The position numbers and the translations under genes were made by a program. A stretch of 64,000 nt of DNA from Lactuca virosa (lineage: Eukaryota > Streptophyta > Magnoliopsida > Asterales > Asteraceae). The stretch covers positions 100,435,586-100,499,585 of the forward strand of contig CAKMRJ010003334.1 of assembly GCA_928212115.1 (NCBI GenBank). The letters are read 5' to 3'. Under the pieces are notes generated by a model. That model searched no databases. It saw nothing but the letters and a program-made list of their open reading frames with translations, and was not told where the DNA came from. How positions within the stretch are numbered: the first letter of the stretch is position 1; every line of letters begins with the position of its first letter. This document shows, in pieces, positions 35,430-46,868 of this stretch.

Positions 35430-36060
35430 CATTTGTGAATAATACATATATATTCACATTTGATTATTGCATATATATTCATTTGTGAAAATTACATATG
35501 TTTACATGCGGATATAATTCTTATATGTTATTCAGATATGAATTACAAACTTGCTTAGGACCTCAAAACAATGTTTTTTTTTTCCAAAAAAAATACATTA
35601 TCACTTATGAATAAAAAGTATGATTAATTTTTTTATAATTTAAATATCATTCATATATGAATATAGCATATAATAAACATAGTATATTCATATTTAAATA
35701 TTAGACGATGCATTCAATTGTGAATATTACATAGTATATTCACTTGTGAATATTAGATGGTATATTCACTTATGAATATTATATGATATTTTCATATGTG
35801 AATATTACATAGTATTACATGGTATATCACATGTGAATTTTACATAGTATATTCACTTGTGAATATAATATGATATATTCACTTATGAATATTACACAGT
35901 ATATTCACATATGAATATTACAATGTGTTTTCACAAATATATATAATTTTTATACGTTATTCACATATGAATAACATACAGACTTGCATATTTGTTTTTT
36001 TTTAATAATCATATACTGATTCAGGTCGGAAAACATATTCATATGTGAATATAACGTGGT
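35430..36060 (+). repeat. Right array of TTCA-NN-TGAA palindromes
   Basis: Again about 19 units, with a clearer period near 29 bases: ATTCACTTGTGAATATTA, then AGATGGTAT-like linkers. Confidence 0.85.
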
Positions 36061-36579
36061 AATTTAGTTTATGCATTTCATCAAACAGTTGGAGTGCATA
36101 CAAGTTAACTTTTTTAAAAATGTTATAAACATGATACTTCCAATTCAAGTTATCAATTCCAAATCATCATATACTTCCGATTTCGACTTTGAAGCGTGCA
36201 ATTCCGATTTTCATTTCATTCCAAAAAAAATCCGATTTCAATTTTGAAACCTCGAAATCCCGATTCCAGATTTCTTTATAATACTAATAATCAAGACGCG
36301 AACTGTTCCGATTAGAATATATGTTCCAATTTCAAAAGCTTCCGACTTCAGATGCGACATCCTATGTCTGATCGATTTCACATTTTGATTTTGATTTCCA
36401 AAAATCCGATTAGGAACCTGTGAGTACCGATTCCGAGTCCTTCAATGTCGACTGTGACTGCAAGTCCAAAACTCCAATTCCAATTTCATGAACAACAAAG
36501 AAATTCCGATTCCAACTGAGTTCGTTTGCGAATCTGGGAAATTCAAATTCGGAGTATTCAACAAAGAAATCGATGTTAC

Positions 36580-36707
36580 GTATTTGAGATTGAAGGTTAT
36601 TATCATATTTACAAGTTTGTCACCGTGTCTTTTATGCTTAAATTAAATGAGTGGCTGAGAATGATTCCCCCATTCTCAACCTTTTTTATTTTCTCAATTG
36701 AACTTAC

Positions 36708-36710
<3 letters not shown>
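36580..36710 (-). repeat. Right outer inverted repeat of the foldback element
   Basis: Counterpart of 33147-33280; see that entry. It ends at 36710 directly against TATATA. Confidence 0.85.
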
Positions 36711-36763
<53 letters not shown>

Positions 36764-36765
36764 CA
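36711..36765. repeat. (TA)n microsatellite, right flank of the foldback element
   Basis: About 26 TA units, matching the TA tract at the left end of the element. Confidence 0.9.
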
Positions 36766-37974
36766 TAAATGATTAAATATGTAAAAATAATAATGATCAT
36801 GTAGGTGAAAAAAATATATAAGTAAATATATACACCAAACAAAATTTTAAAATTTATAGTATTTTCAATGATAGTTTATTCAAAAGATTTTTTCTATTCG
36901 AAAAAACTTTTGAAATATTTTTTATCATGAAAATAAATCATAAAGGTTACTTCAAACACTTATGAGCGTCTACAATGATTATCTTATATTATCACTTAAA
37001 ATTATTGTGAGATCATCATTCCATTATGGAAAATCTTCATAAATGGTCAATGTGATTTCCAAAAAAATCGAGTTCATTCATTAACTTTTTAGGTTATCAA
37101 GGATAGTCCATGTGGTTTAAAATCTTTAATGGATGATCCCTCGTGGATATAAACAGACATTTGTACCCTCTTAAATTTATTTTAGATTTTCTTTAATCAA
37201 ATTTTAATTTAAAAAAAATAATAATAAAATATAAGATGGACCCCAACCACTTATCCCCCCCCCCCCAATCGGTTGATTTTCGTTGAAATTCGAATTGCCA
37301 AATAGATGAGGTCTCTAAGACGAATGAGAAGTAATTGGTGCACTTGGTTGGATCTGTTAAAGAGAAAGACGATTTGTTAAAGCAGAAAGAGGATTTCACT
37401 AAGCAATTAGAGGAATACATGAAGTCGAAGGATTCATATAGGTCGGACATTGAAATTGCATCATGACATGATTTTGAGCACTCCTCAAAATCCCAGTACA
37501 ATTTTTTGAACTAGATAATATAATTGGATTCCATATGTTGTTGCAATTGAATTAATCATATATGTCATGATTATGTATAAAGGTCAAATAAGCCATATGC
37601 TTGGAGCATGTCGAATGATACCAATATAATCTGAGAACAATTAATGGTGTGACTTATAGGAACATTCTAAAGTACTTGCGAGAACTAAAGAAGTATATTC
37701 CTGATCTGCGGAGTATTTGAAAGAAAGTTGTGTTTAAGCTGTTACACATATTCTAAACTTCCAAATAGATTGAGATGACTCGCAGTCACAATCAGGTGTG
37801 TCCTCGTTGTGAATGAAGAGAAAGTTACATGGAAAGTGGTTCCATGTAGATTTTAATTATAGTTACACGTCAGAGTTATAGTACATTGTTGTTTAGAGAA
37901 CCACATACAAAGATGCTTAATGTATATTTCATTATGACTATGAGCAATCTCATTACGCAAGTATTGGTATCTAA
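36766..37974. other. AT-rich spacer with a possible coiled-coil gene relic
   Basis: At about 37348-37466 the plus strand can be read as LVGSVKEKDDLLKQKEDFTK and onward to a stop, a Lys/Glu-rich helix of about 40 residues without a start. A run of 13-15 Cs precedes it at 37255-37267. This may be a captured or decayed exon; nothing else is recognisable. Confidence 0.35.
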
Positions 37975-38609
37975 GGTGGTGTTTGTTTTTTGGAAAAACC
38001 CTCTTCAGACCTCTTATTGTTGCGCGACGCAGCACACGCGCAACATTTTTCATCCCGCAACTGTTTGTTTTTCAGAAGTCTTCGGATTAAAAAACCTTTG
38101 TGTGTGTTCTTCTTGACTCAGCACTTGTTTTGCCTCTTCCTACCTCTTCCAACCTCTTCTTATTCTTTTTTTCTTGCTAAAATATTGATTATATATTGCT
38201 GAAATCTTATTTCATATTTTTTTTCGTTTTTTTTTTTTTGGTTTATTCTTGTTGAATTTTTTTTTTCTTTTTTTATATTGAATAATAATAATTTGTTGAT
38301 GAAATATCATTATTTCATGCTACAATATCTTTATTTTTTGTTAAAACATCGTTATTTTTTGCTGAAATATCATAATTTCTTGCCGAAATGTCATACATTA
38401 TTAAATTTTCGGTATTAAAAAACTATTTTCGGATTATAAAATCAGTTAATTTTAATTTTTTAATATCTGCAGCAGCATGCAGATGTTAAAAAACAAACAC
38501 GCTTCTTATTACAGTCTGCAGCCGTTTGGTCCACATCTTCTACTGCAGAGGGTTGCAGAGGTGGTTTACAGACTTTATGAATTTTTACTTCAAAAAAACA
38601 AACAACACC
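37975..38609. mobile_element. Tourist/Harbinger-like MITE with TAA target duplication
   Basis: The left end GGTGGTGTTTGTTTTTTGGA is matched by the right end read in reverse, GGTGTTGTTTGTTTTTTTGA. TAA flanks both sides (37972-37974 and 38610-38612). It is 635 bp long and encodes no transposase. The three-base TAA target fits PIF/Harbinger, but the first base pattern differs from the Harbinger end at 9467, so it is a different family. Confidence 0.75.
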
Positions 38610-38662
38610 TAAGTCATATTTAAGCATCTAATACATTCTCAATAATTTTCTCTATATATGAG

Positions 38663-38747
<85 letters not shown>

Positions 38748-38796
38748 TGAAAATGTTTAAATTCACAAAGTTTATACAAATCAAGTCTGTTAAATC
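38610..38796. repeat. (TA)n microsatellite and short spacer
   Basis: A TA tract of roughly 75 bases at about 38668-38742 precedes the second Copia LTR. No other signal. Confidence 0.8.
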
Positions 38797-39593
38797 TGAT
38801 GGGTTTTGAGCATTACAACATTCCTATGGTGCACATGCAACCCATATTTGCTTTGGATCTAGGTTTTTCTCAAGTTATACATGCAAATCAATTTTCCAAA
38901 GCAAGAACCCTAATCTAGCATACAATTTTCGGATTTAACAATTAAACAAGAGTTAGAAGAATGCCTTTCTTGTTAACTAGTAGTAACAAGCAATCCTTTC
39001 CTTGATCTTGACCTTCAAGAGCTTAGTGCATCAATTGTTGCACCTCTAATGGAGAGTCACAAACACCACAAGCAAAGAATAAGGAGAAGGAGAGGCAGAA
39101 ATCGGCTAGGGTTTCTTCTAGGGAAGCAGTGGTCGATTTCATGAGGCTAGGGGTTCCATTTATAGTTGAGGCTACTAGGGTTTTCCACTGGAAACCTTAA
39201 TTCTCTTGCTTAGGCCCTAAGCAACACATGGACCCCCACATGGTAAGCATTGGACGAAAATTCTATGGGCTTCCTATAGATTTCCGTCCACCCTATACCA
39301 ATAGGATCCATTAGCCCAAACTATAACTATTATTGATTTACATAATCAGTCCCCGTTCTTTTAATCATTATCTTTTGATCACTAAATTAATTCTTGATCG
39401 TTACTAATTAAATAATATGATTTCTCAATTAGTATATTATTCCTATAATATATTAATAAACCATTTAAATAACCTCTTTATCCAAAACTCATCCTATCCA
39501 GTTGCTTTGGTGAAGGCAACTCAAACGGATCACGCTACTATCGGGTCAAGTACATACCAATTATAGTTATGGGCTTAGACACCCAATCCAACG
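38797..39593 (-). repeat. 3' LTR of the second Copia element
   Basis: About 797 bp. Its ends correspond to those of the first element's LTR, with the terminal CCAACA changed to CCAACG. The purine tract complement GTCTCCCACTT follows at 39594. Confidence 0.85.
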
Positions 39594-40479
39594 GTCTCCC
39601 ACTTGGATAAGTCTAATAACTATAACTGCAAGTATGACTTCAAAATCCGATTAGCAATCGTAGCTCTCAAAAGCCGTTGTCGAACTCTAACCTAGTCAAT
39701 GACGCGTCCTTTAGATAAGGGATCATATAATCCTCCGTTCTGCAAGATATTGTGTGGACAAAGACATGGAACATAATCATTATCAATGTCCAACAGTTTG
39801 TTTCCCGACTTCTGATTTGTTTGACATAGAACTTAATTGAACACATCAATTTAGTCCTGACCAGACCTGGAACATAAGTCAACACAAAATCATCAAGGGG
39901 CCCAAGATATCGCTTTCACCGTCTTAGGATAAAAGGAATATATAAACTTTGACTTATATGCTTGTACTATTTACTCGTCAAATCATACACAACAACACGT
40001 TTTATAACATCAAGTTACTGATGCGTTTACGCATTATCAATGCACAACCAACTCGTAAACAACAACTCATATATCTCTGTTTAAAGATTATACGATATTA
40101 TCATCTCACAATCACTCGTAATAAATTCCACGAAGTGATTCACATGAGCGTGGGTTTAATCCAATACTCAAATCTTATTTCAAGAGTACTCATGAACGTT
40201 GCAGCAAACCTTTGTTATGTATAAACACTTAGACAATCTACAAACCAATTCATGACGGTATAACCTCATAACTTACTCCTAATATTTGATCGACCGTGGA
40301 TAGTTTGAACAATCTAATTATTCTAGAAGTAAAACATGCAAAATTGAAACAATAGTAAACAATCGACACAAGATAGTAAACTTTACTCATAAATAAATCT
40401 CAATTACTTAATCATCAAATTTCAATTACATTTATCTATTACAAGTTTCTAACATTTATCTAATCACTAAAACTAATAT

Positions 40480-41437
40480 CGTCCTTCAAACCAATGCTCA
40501 TCGCATGTTGTAAGTGCTTAACCCTACTTAGACCCTTTGTGAGGGGATCTGCAGGATTCTCTTCTGACGATACCCTCTTAACCACGAGGAGTCCTTCTTC
40601 TACCCGATGTCTGATGAAGTGGTATTTTCTGTCGATATGTCATGATCCCTTGGTTACGTGGTCAAGGCAATCGCTCCTTAATTATCACAGAAAATCTCCA
40701 TAGGCTCCTTTATGGCTGGTACAACTCCAAGGTCTCCAATGAAGTTATTCAACCATATCGCCTCCTTCGACGTTTCGCTCGCTGCTATGTACTCTGATTC
40801 ATACGTTGAATCAGCCACGGTCTCTTGCTTGGAACTTTTCCAAGTAATTGCTCCTCCATTTAAGGTAAATACCCAGCCCGACTGAGAGCGGAAGTTATCT
40901 CTGTCGGACTGAAACCTGGCGTTACTATATCCTGTCACTCTCAAGTCATCACTCCCACCAACTATAAGGACCCAGTCCTTAGTCCTTTGCAGATACTTAA
41001 GAATGTTCTTAACTGTTGTCCAGTGAGCTATACCCGGGTTCCCTTGATATCGGCTAACCATGCTCAACGCAAAAGCCACATCAGGGCGAGCACATGTCAC
41101 ATCGTACATGATCGAGCCAATGGCGGAAACATATGGAACTCGACTTATTTCCGCTATCTCAACATCGGTACTCGGACTTTGAGTCTTACTCAGCTTGGTA
41201 TTACTCTGGATTGGCAGCTCCCCTTTCTTGGAATTTTCCATTCTAAATCGTTTCAACACCTTATCCAAGTAAGTAATTTGATTAAGTCCTACTAGTCTTC
41301 TACCCCTCAAGATCCTTATCCCCAGAATATAAGCAGCTTCCCCTATATCCTTCATAGCGAAACACTTCCCAAGCCAGGACTTAACCTCCTGCAAGTTCGG
41401 GATGTCGTTTCCTATAAGCGGTATGTCATCAACATAC
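40480..41437 (-). pseudogene. Copia RT end and RNase H fragment
   Basis: Open frame from 41437 (YVDDIPLIGNDIP) to 40678, holding the RT thumb, connection and RNase H with ESEYIAASETS. It stops at FCDN followed by TAA where the first element has CDNEGAV. The decayed remainder with the ADPLTKGL-type tail runs to about 40480. Similarity to the first copy is high along the whole stretch. Confidence 0.9.
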
Positions 41438-43147
41438 AAACCCTAAACCTAATCTCCGGGACTTGAATTGTTTTGAATCTTGGATGGACACGGGATTGTA
41501 GGCTTGATATGAAAAAGATCCTATGGGGAGGGACCATACTTGTAAAATGTGCAAAAGTTTGAATGGACACGGGATTAAACCCCGTGCCATCCTTCCCTCT
41601 CGTGGCATCACCCAAACCTTAAACCTAATCTCTTATTCAACCGCCACCATGAGAAGCCATCCCAGCCGCCGCCGCCGCAGTGTCGAGTCTGACCGCAATT
41701 CCTCCACCTGCAACCTCACTGTCAGACGCTACCCCAACAACCCCTGCTGCCGGTGACGTTGTGTACAGCCGGAGGAGCCGCCGAAGACCAAAGATTGAAG
41801 TTGAAGACGTCGTCGCGCGGGCCGTGAGCGATCAGAAGGCTCTCGGTATGCCAGCAGCACCTCACTCCTTCGTTCCTCCCTATGAGTTCGACGTCAAGCT
41901 CGTCGTTGCCGCCGACAATGGCTTTTGGTCGCCATTTCAGCTTGTTCCAGCGTTACCAGCCGCCTAGTTGGTGGTTGGAAGTTGTGGTCTCGTGTCGAGT
42001 ATGGTTATGTGTTGCTGTTAAACCCGAGATGTATTGTGCGAGTATTGCTGGCCGGAAACCGAGGAAAAGAACCTCCATGGCCGCCAGCCATGGTGACCGC
42101 CGCCTGTTGCCATCTCCCGTCGCCACAAGCCACCATTGAAGGCACCAAGGCCGACCCGTTGTGTGTTATGTGGTATGCTAGCCATTATGTGTTAGGTGGT
42201 ATGTTAGTTATTTTTGTGATATGTGGTATGCTAGTTGACTCTGTGTTGTTTGCATGGAAGACCCCGGGGGGAGTATGTGGCACTTGAATATCAGACAATG
42301 TGGGGGAGCCCATGGCATTACAGGTAAAGACCATGGGGGGAGCCCATGGCAAATAGTTAAGACCATGGGAGGATCCCATGGCATATTAGTGTAAGACCCT
42401 TGGGGGAGCCCACGACATCCTGGAGTAAGACCCTGGAGGGAGTCTATGGCATCCTTATAAGTTTATATGCATTGTTTATGTGATATGTGGTATACAAGTT
42501 GTTTATGTGGTATGTGGTATACTAGTTGTTTATGGGATATGTGATTTGCTAGTTGTCTTTGTGATGCTTGCATGGAAGACCCCGGGGGGAGACCATGGCA
42601 GATGGATATCAGACCATGGGGGGAGCCCATGGCACTTGGATATCAGACCATGTGGGGGATCCCATGACATTCCATGTAACAACCATGGGGGGATCCCATG
42701 GCAGATGGTAAAGACCATGGGGGAGCCCATGACACACATGTATAAGACCATGGGGGAGCCCACAGCATCTAGGAGTAAGACCCTGGAGGGAGTCCACGGC
42801 ATCCTTATATGTTTATATGTATGGCTTATGTGATTGATATGGCCTATGTGATTGATATGGTCTATGTGGTTATGTGGATTATGTGGATTATGTGGGGTAT
42901 GCTCTGGGGAACTCACTAAGCTTTGTGCTTATTGTTTTGTTTATGGTTTAAGGTATCATTGGTTTGGAAAGGAAGGGCTCGGCTTGATTGAAGCGCACAC
43001 GCCCGTGTTTTATGCATTATGTGATTTTGGGACGTAACTCTGATAAATGTTTTAATTAAGCAATGTTTTTGAATGATTGGATGAAGTAGCATTTTTGTTT
43101 GGCTATAATGAAATGAAAATTTTACCCCTGATTTTTGGGTCGTTACA
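41438..43147 (+). repeat. 5' LTR of the Gypsy element, 5' truncated
   Basis: The first roughly 260 bases present in the 3' LTR are missing. The LTR ends GGGTCGTTACA three bases before the primer site. An apparent open frame at 41680-41967 is repeated at 49485-49901 and is simply GC-rich LTR sequence. Confidence 0.82.
42240..42810 (+). repeat. LTR minisatellite of CCATGG-GGGAGCC-CATGG hairpins
   Basis: Two blocks (about 42255-42450 and 42575-42800) of about 35-40 bp units, each with GACCATGGGGGGAGCCCATG or a variant. The arms CCATG and CATGG are complementary around a G-rich core. The two blocks are themselves a larger duplication, separated by TGTGATATGTGGTAT repeats. Confidence 0.85.
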
Positions 43148-43150
43148 AGT

Positions 43151-43163
43151 TGGTATCAGAGCC
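43151..43163 (+). other. Primer binding site, tRNA-Met type
   Basis: TGGTATCAGAGCC lies three bases after the LTR end. Confidence 0.9.
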
Positions 43164-44256
43164 TTGGTTTGAGGGATTCAGACATACTTTCGGGTGTGTC
43201 TGAACTCAAACTGAGGATCTGTAAAATTTTCAAAAGAAAAATGTTTTCAAGGAAAGCGTTTTTTAAGACAAGAAAAGGTGTGGTGCATGCAATCGACCGA
43301 GCTCAAGTAAGTTTTCGCCAAAATACCCATATATGTTATCTGTTATAACTTAATTTATGAATTTGTGAATCGCATGCTAGTTAGGGCTAGGAGAGATGCC
43401 TTTGTATGTATGTTGTGTGAGCTAGTAAACTTGCATGATAGTGATGATTAGTCAGCGATAGATTGGCCTGATATGTGATGCTTGTAGCCTTAAAGATATT
43501 GGATGCTATGTTGGAATGAGAATGACTATTAGTATTGGTAACTGCTAAGTGTATGCTTTGAAAATTGTATACGATTAGGATCTTATAGCCTTAGAATAAC
43601 TGATTTGGCCTTATTTCATGTTCCTTGTCTGGTTGTGGTCCTAGGGTAGAGTCTATTATTCGACACTTTATTAGATCCTTTTCTGTGTATAATTTGCATG
43701 CATAAGGCATCCGACGGTGAGGATGGATGGATGTGGATAGAATGAGTTGTGGTATGTGGGCTGAATGTTCTATGATAGTTCTTTGGATCGGAGTGCTACT
43801 GCACGAATGCTGCTTGCTTTGTGCTTTGTGGAACTCTTCAATGATAGGAGTCAGCTACTAAGTGAATATAACGATATTCAGGAGGTGGATGGCTGGCATC
43901 ATGAGGAGTTCTTCAGCAGTTGATGGCAGGGTGAGGTTGGGAACCTAGGCAAGCCTAGGATATGCTCCAGTGAGTTAGTGGGACGGTTTGTCGAGGTTAG
44001 GAACCAAGGGGGCCTAGGAGTTGCTTCGGTGGGTATTGTGTTGTTGTTTAGTGGATATTTGGTGCATCAGTGGAGCAGGTGACTTAGAGGATTCGGGAGG
44101 ATTGTTGGGGAAAGTATGGATAGGTATGGAAGGTAGTATTGGGCCCGTACTACTGAAAGCACAGGATCCATACTCGAATTGGTGAGAGTCTTGGAGAATC
44201 TAAGAAGCTTATGGGAAGGAGAATTATTGGTTATGCTTGGACCGTAGGAATAGCTG
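43164..44256 (+). other. Decayed Gypsy leader and gag start
   Basis: No open reading frame of note. The position corresponds to leader plus the N-terminal gag. Scattered GA-rich sequence only. Confidence 0.5.
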
Positions 44257-44835
44257 TTGTTTAGAATGAGGATGAGCACGCATGGGAAGGACCAGAGTTT
44301 GGTCCCGACTCCGGTGGTAAGCCAGTTAGTGGAAGGACTGCCAGGGTTTTTGAGTTCACCTTGGATTTCTTATATCATGCGACACGTATTGATTGTGCGC
44401 TCTATTGCACTTTCGGAATTGGAGACTATGTCTTGGGATTATTTTGTAGTCTGGTTTAGGGTAGAGGTTGCTTTAGCTACTGCAGTTCAGTCGTGGACGA
44501 TTGAGCTGGTGAATGTGTCAGGGTGCGAGACCCTGAATGATATGATTTCTAGAGCCCGAGAGCGGGAGACTGATTTGGAGCACATTAGGAAGAGGGGACC
44601 AGATCAGGTGCATATATTGGAGGGTCCCGGGAAGATACCCAAGATTTCGGATCAGATTTTGAGAGGCCAGCAGGGCCGGATTCAGTGCAGCACCTGCGGG
44701 AAACTGCAGGATGGAGTTTTCGTTCCTAGGGTTTGGGTAAGTGTATCCTTGGGTCTGTTTTCCCTGCTTGTGTTTGGGTTATGTTTTCAAGTGATGACAT
44801 ATTCCATTTGTGTGCCGCGAATTATTAGTAGTTAA
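44257..44835 (+). pseudogene. Gypsy gag remnant
   Basis: The frame contains ARERETDLEHIRKRGPDQ followed by PGKIPKISDQILRGQQGR and CSTCGK, which resembles the linker and start of the zinc knuckle of plant Gypsy gag proteins. The knuckle is interrupted (the expected H and last C are lost). Upstream residues show no clear capsid fold, so the frame is only partly original. Confidence 0.6.
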
Positions 44836-46868
44836 CGAAAGGTCATTTCTCTATTTGCGGGTTGGGAGTGTTCAGTATTAACTTGGTTTATGGTCAAGAT
44901 CGGTTCATGGGAATTATATGGGATGTCTGTAGACAGGGTTCCGCATGATGGATATTCAGCATTGTCAGAATTCGGTGGTTTTAGTAACCGTTATTGATTG
45001 GCGGATGAAAGCGCCAAGGGAAGTGGCTCGTTGCTGGGGTATTTGTGGGAGCATCTGTCTTTTGGTCTTCAAGAACTGAGTGTGGTATCATTTCAGGCAT
45101 TAGAGACTCTCAGTTTCACTGGGATTCAGGAGGTGTCCATCTGGTCTTTAGGAGTTATGCAGTCTTTGGGTATTGGCTAGTGATGGAGCACTAGTTGGTA
45201 GGCACTAGTTGTCATCGATTCGATCGTTGTAAATTAAGAAGGATTGGGAATCCTTCAAATTCTCATGTGCCTTGAGAATTTAGTCGATTCAAAGTGGGGG
45301 AGAATCGTCCCGGGATTCAGAAGCAGCAGCGGTTTTGAAACTGGGATAAGTTTCGCATCCTTGTCAGGAAAAAAAACGACCCAAGTGGTTGTTTGGTTTG
45401 AGGGTTGTGTGAGTTGGGAGTTCGGTAAAACTCCCCAGCATGTGAACCGCGTCTTCTTGGGGCTTGATAGCAAAAATTGGGGAATCAGGTTGGGGCTCCA
45501 GTCTTAAATTGAGTTCAGTATGGGTGTTCGGTTGAGAGTGTGCTCGACTCTGTGTGCGTTTCGAATTGATAAATTAGGGGTAAGGCATTGGACTGTGGTT
45601 GTGTTATGGCGAAAGTGTTGTAAGACTACGGGGGAGCCGTAGCATTCACTAATGGTCAGTTGCGGTGAAAGTGTTGTAAGACTAAGGGGGAGCCGTAGCA
45701 TTCACTAGTTGTCAGTTGGGGTGAAAGTGTTGTAAGACTACGAGGAAGCCGTAGCATTTACTAGTAGTCAGTTGGGGTGAAAGTGTTGCAAGACTACGGG
45801 GGAGCCGTAGCATTCACTAGTAGTCAGTTGGGGTGAAAGTTTTGTAAGACTACCGGGGAGCCATAACATTCACTAGTATTCATATAGTGTGGAAAGTGTT
45901 GTAAGACTGCAGGGGAGCCGTAGAATTCACAAGCGGTCAGATAGTGTGGGAAGTGTAGAAAGACTGCAGGGTAGTCGTGGCATTCATGGATTCGTTCAGA
46001 TGACTTACGCCAGGGTGGGCCAGATCGCAAGGTTGTGAGTAGGTCACAACATAATTGGAATCAGGAAACGGTAGGTCGAAGGGGACCGAACATGAGGTAC
46101 GGCTACAGTTATTCTGGTAGTAATCACCTTTTTTGAGTCGGATTCAGTGGTGACGGGCTGTCAGCCTATCATGATCGAATGGATCAAAGGATTAAAGGAG
46201 CCATGAGTGGCGGTATAGATAGGGCAGTTATTGTCAGGCGAGGTATCCTTCGGAGGTCGTGTGGGACTGTTGTAAGTGTGTTTCTGGCCTAGCAATCGGT
46301 TAAGTGTTCGATGTTTCGAGTAGTTGACAGATAAGATGAGATCAGAGAGGTCTCGACTGCTTCCGAAAAGTAGCAAGTGGTAGCAAGAAGAGTCGAAGTG
46401 GGTTCAACAACTCGGGATTCATGTGTGGAGTTGTTTGTATTAGGGGTATACGCTAAGTTGTTGTAGTTGGATTAAATAATCTCAGGGTGGTTGATTAGAC
46501 CATGTTGCGCAACTCTTTTCTGAGTCTTAATCGTTGTAGGGATAAGTCTCCTACTCGAAGGATTATCTGAGCTTTTTGTCAAGTATAAGTGTACTGCAGG
46601 TAAATTTGGTCTATGACTTTGTTTTCTAGTGGGAACCTCAAGTTATCAGAAGTTGAGAAGCCAGATGGGAGATAAGTGCAATTAATTTGGTAATGATTCA
46701 GTGTGGGCGGTCTGTCAGGGAGACATACCATCTCGAGACTTTAGATTTCAGATGGAGTAGATGTGATCACGTTGCAAGGAATTCGTTCATCTTCGGGTTT
46801 TAGAACCATGCGAGGGATGGTTTTGGTTACCTTGGGAAGGCTATGGTATGCTCGGGACTGTGGCCATG
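44836..46868 (+). other. Decayed Gypsy internal region
   Basis: No protease, RT or integrase motif was found. The region contains the minisatellite at 45608-46005 and otherwise unique GC-moderate sequence. Confidence 0.5.
45608..46005 (+). repeat. Seven-copy 56 bp minisatellite with CTACG-GGGGAGC-CGTAG hairpins
   Basis: Units start at about 45610, 45666, 45721, 45777, 45833, 45890 and 45947. Each carries GTAAGACTACGGGGGAGCCG or a variant followed by TAGCATTCACTAG. The last three units are more diverged. Confidence 0.88.

Larger units (their letters stand above)
33147..36710. mobile_element. Non-coding foldback element with nested inverted repeats, inserted in (TA)n
   Basis: The two ends are inverted copies. 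Left 33147-33280 starts AGAGGAGGGTTCAATTGAG; the right end (36580-36710), read on the other strand, starts AGAGGTAAGTTCAATTGAG, and both share GGTTGAGAATG and CACGGTGACAAA. A second inverted pair lies inside: 33749-about 33890 against about 36000-36135 (shared TTGTATGCACTCCAACTGTT). Arrays of TTCA-NN-TGAA palindromes fill 33900-34450 and 35430-36060. (TA)n tracts flank both sides. No transposase is encoded, so it would depend on another element. The class (Mutator-like or other foldback) cannot be settled from this copy. Confidence 0.85.
38797..41437 (-). mobile_element. Second Copia element, 5' truncated
   Basis: A 3' LTR, 3' UTR, RNase H and the end of RT are present on the minus strand, colinear with the first element. 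The sequence stops abruptly at 41437 inside the RT active-site codons and continues as a Gypsy LTR. The 5' LTR, gag, protease, integrase and most of RT are absent. Confidence 0.92.

Noticed and set aside
33900..36060. Palindrome arrays considered as CRISPR-like or as tRNA-like genes
   Set aside because: Linkers are also similar to each other, units are imperfect, and no tRNA fold or A/B box is seen.
41438..41456. AAACCCTAAACC looks like the plant telomere repeat
   Set aside because: Only about one and a half units, and nearly the same phrase (AAACCTTAAACCTAATCTC) occurs within the LTR at about 41613, so it is LTR sequence.
41680..41967. Open frame of 95 codons, repeated at 49485-49901
   Set aside because: It lies in both LTRs of the Gypsy element, is disrupted differently in each, and has no domain. 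GC-rich LTR sequence explains it.
42530..42916. Minus-strand Pro/His-rich frame of 128 codons
   Set aside because: Translation of the CCATGG hairpin minisatellite; repeat by-product.
45608..46005. Regular repeat with palindromic units, considered as a CRISPR array
   Set aside because: The whole 56 bp unit repeats without unique spacers, in a eukaryotic retroelement; it is a minisatellite.
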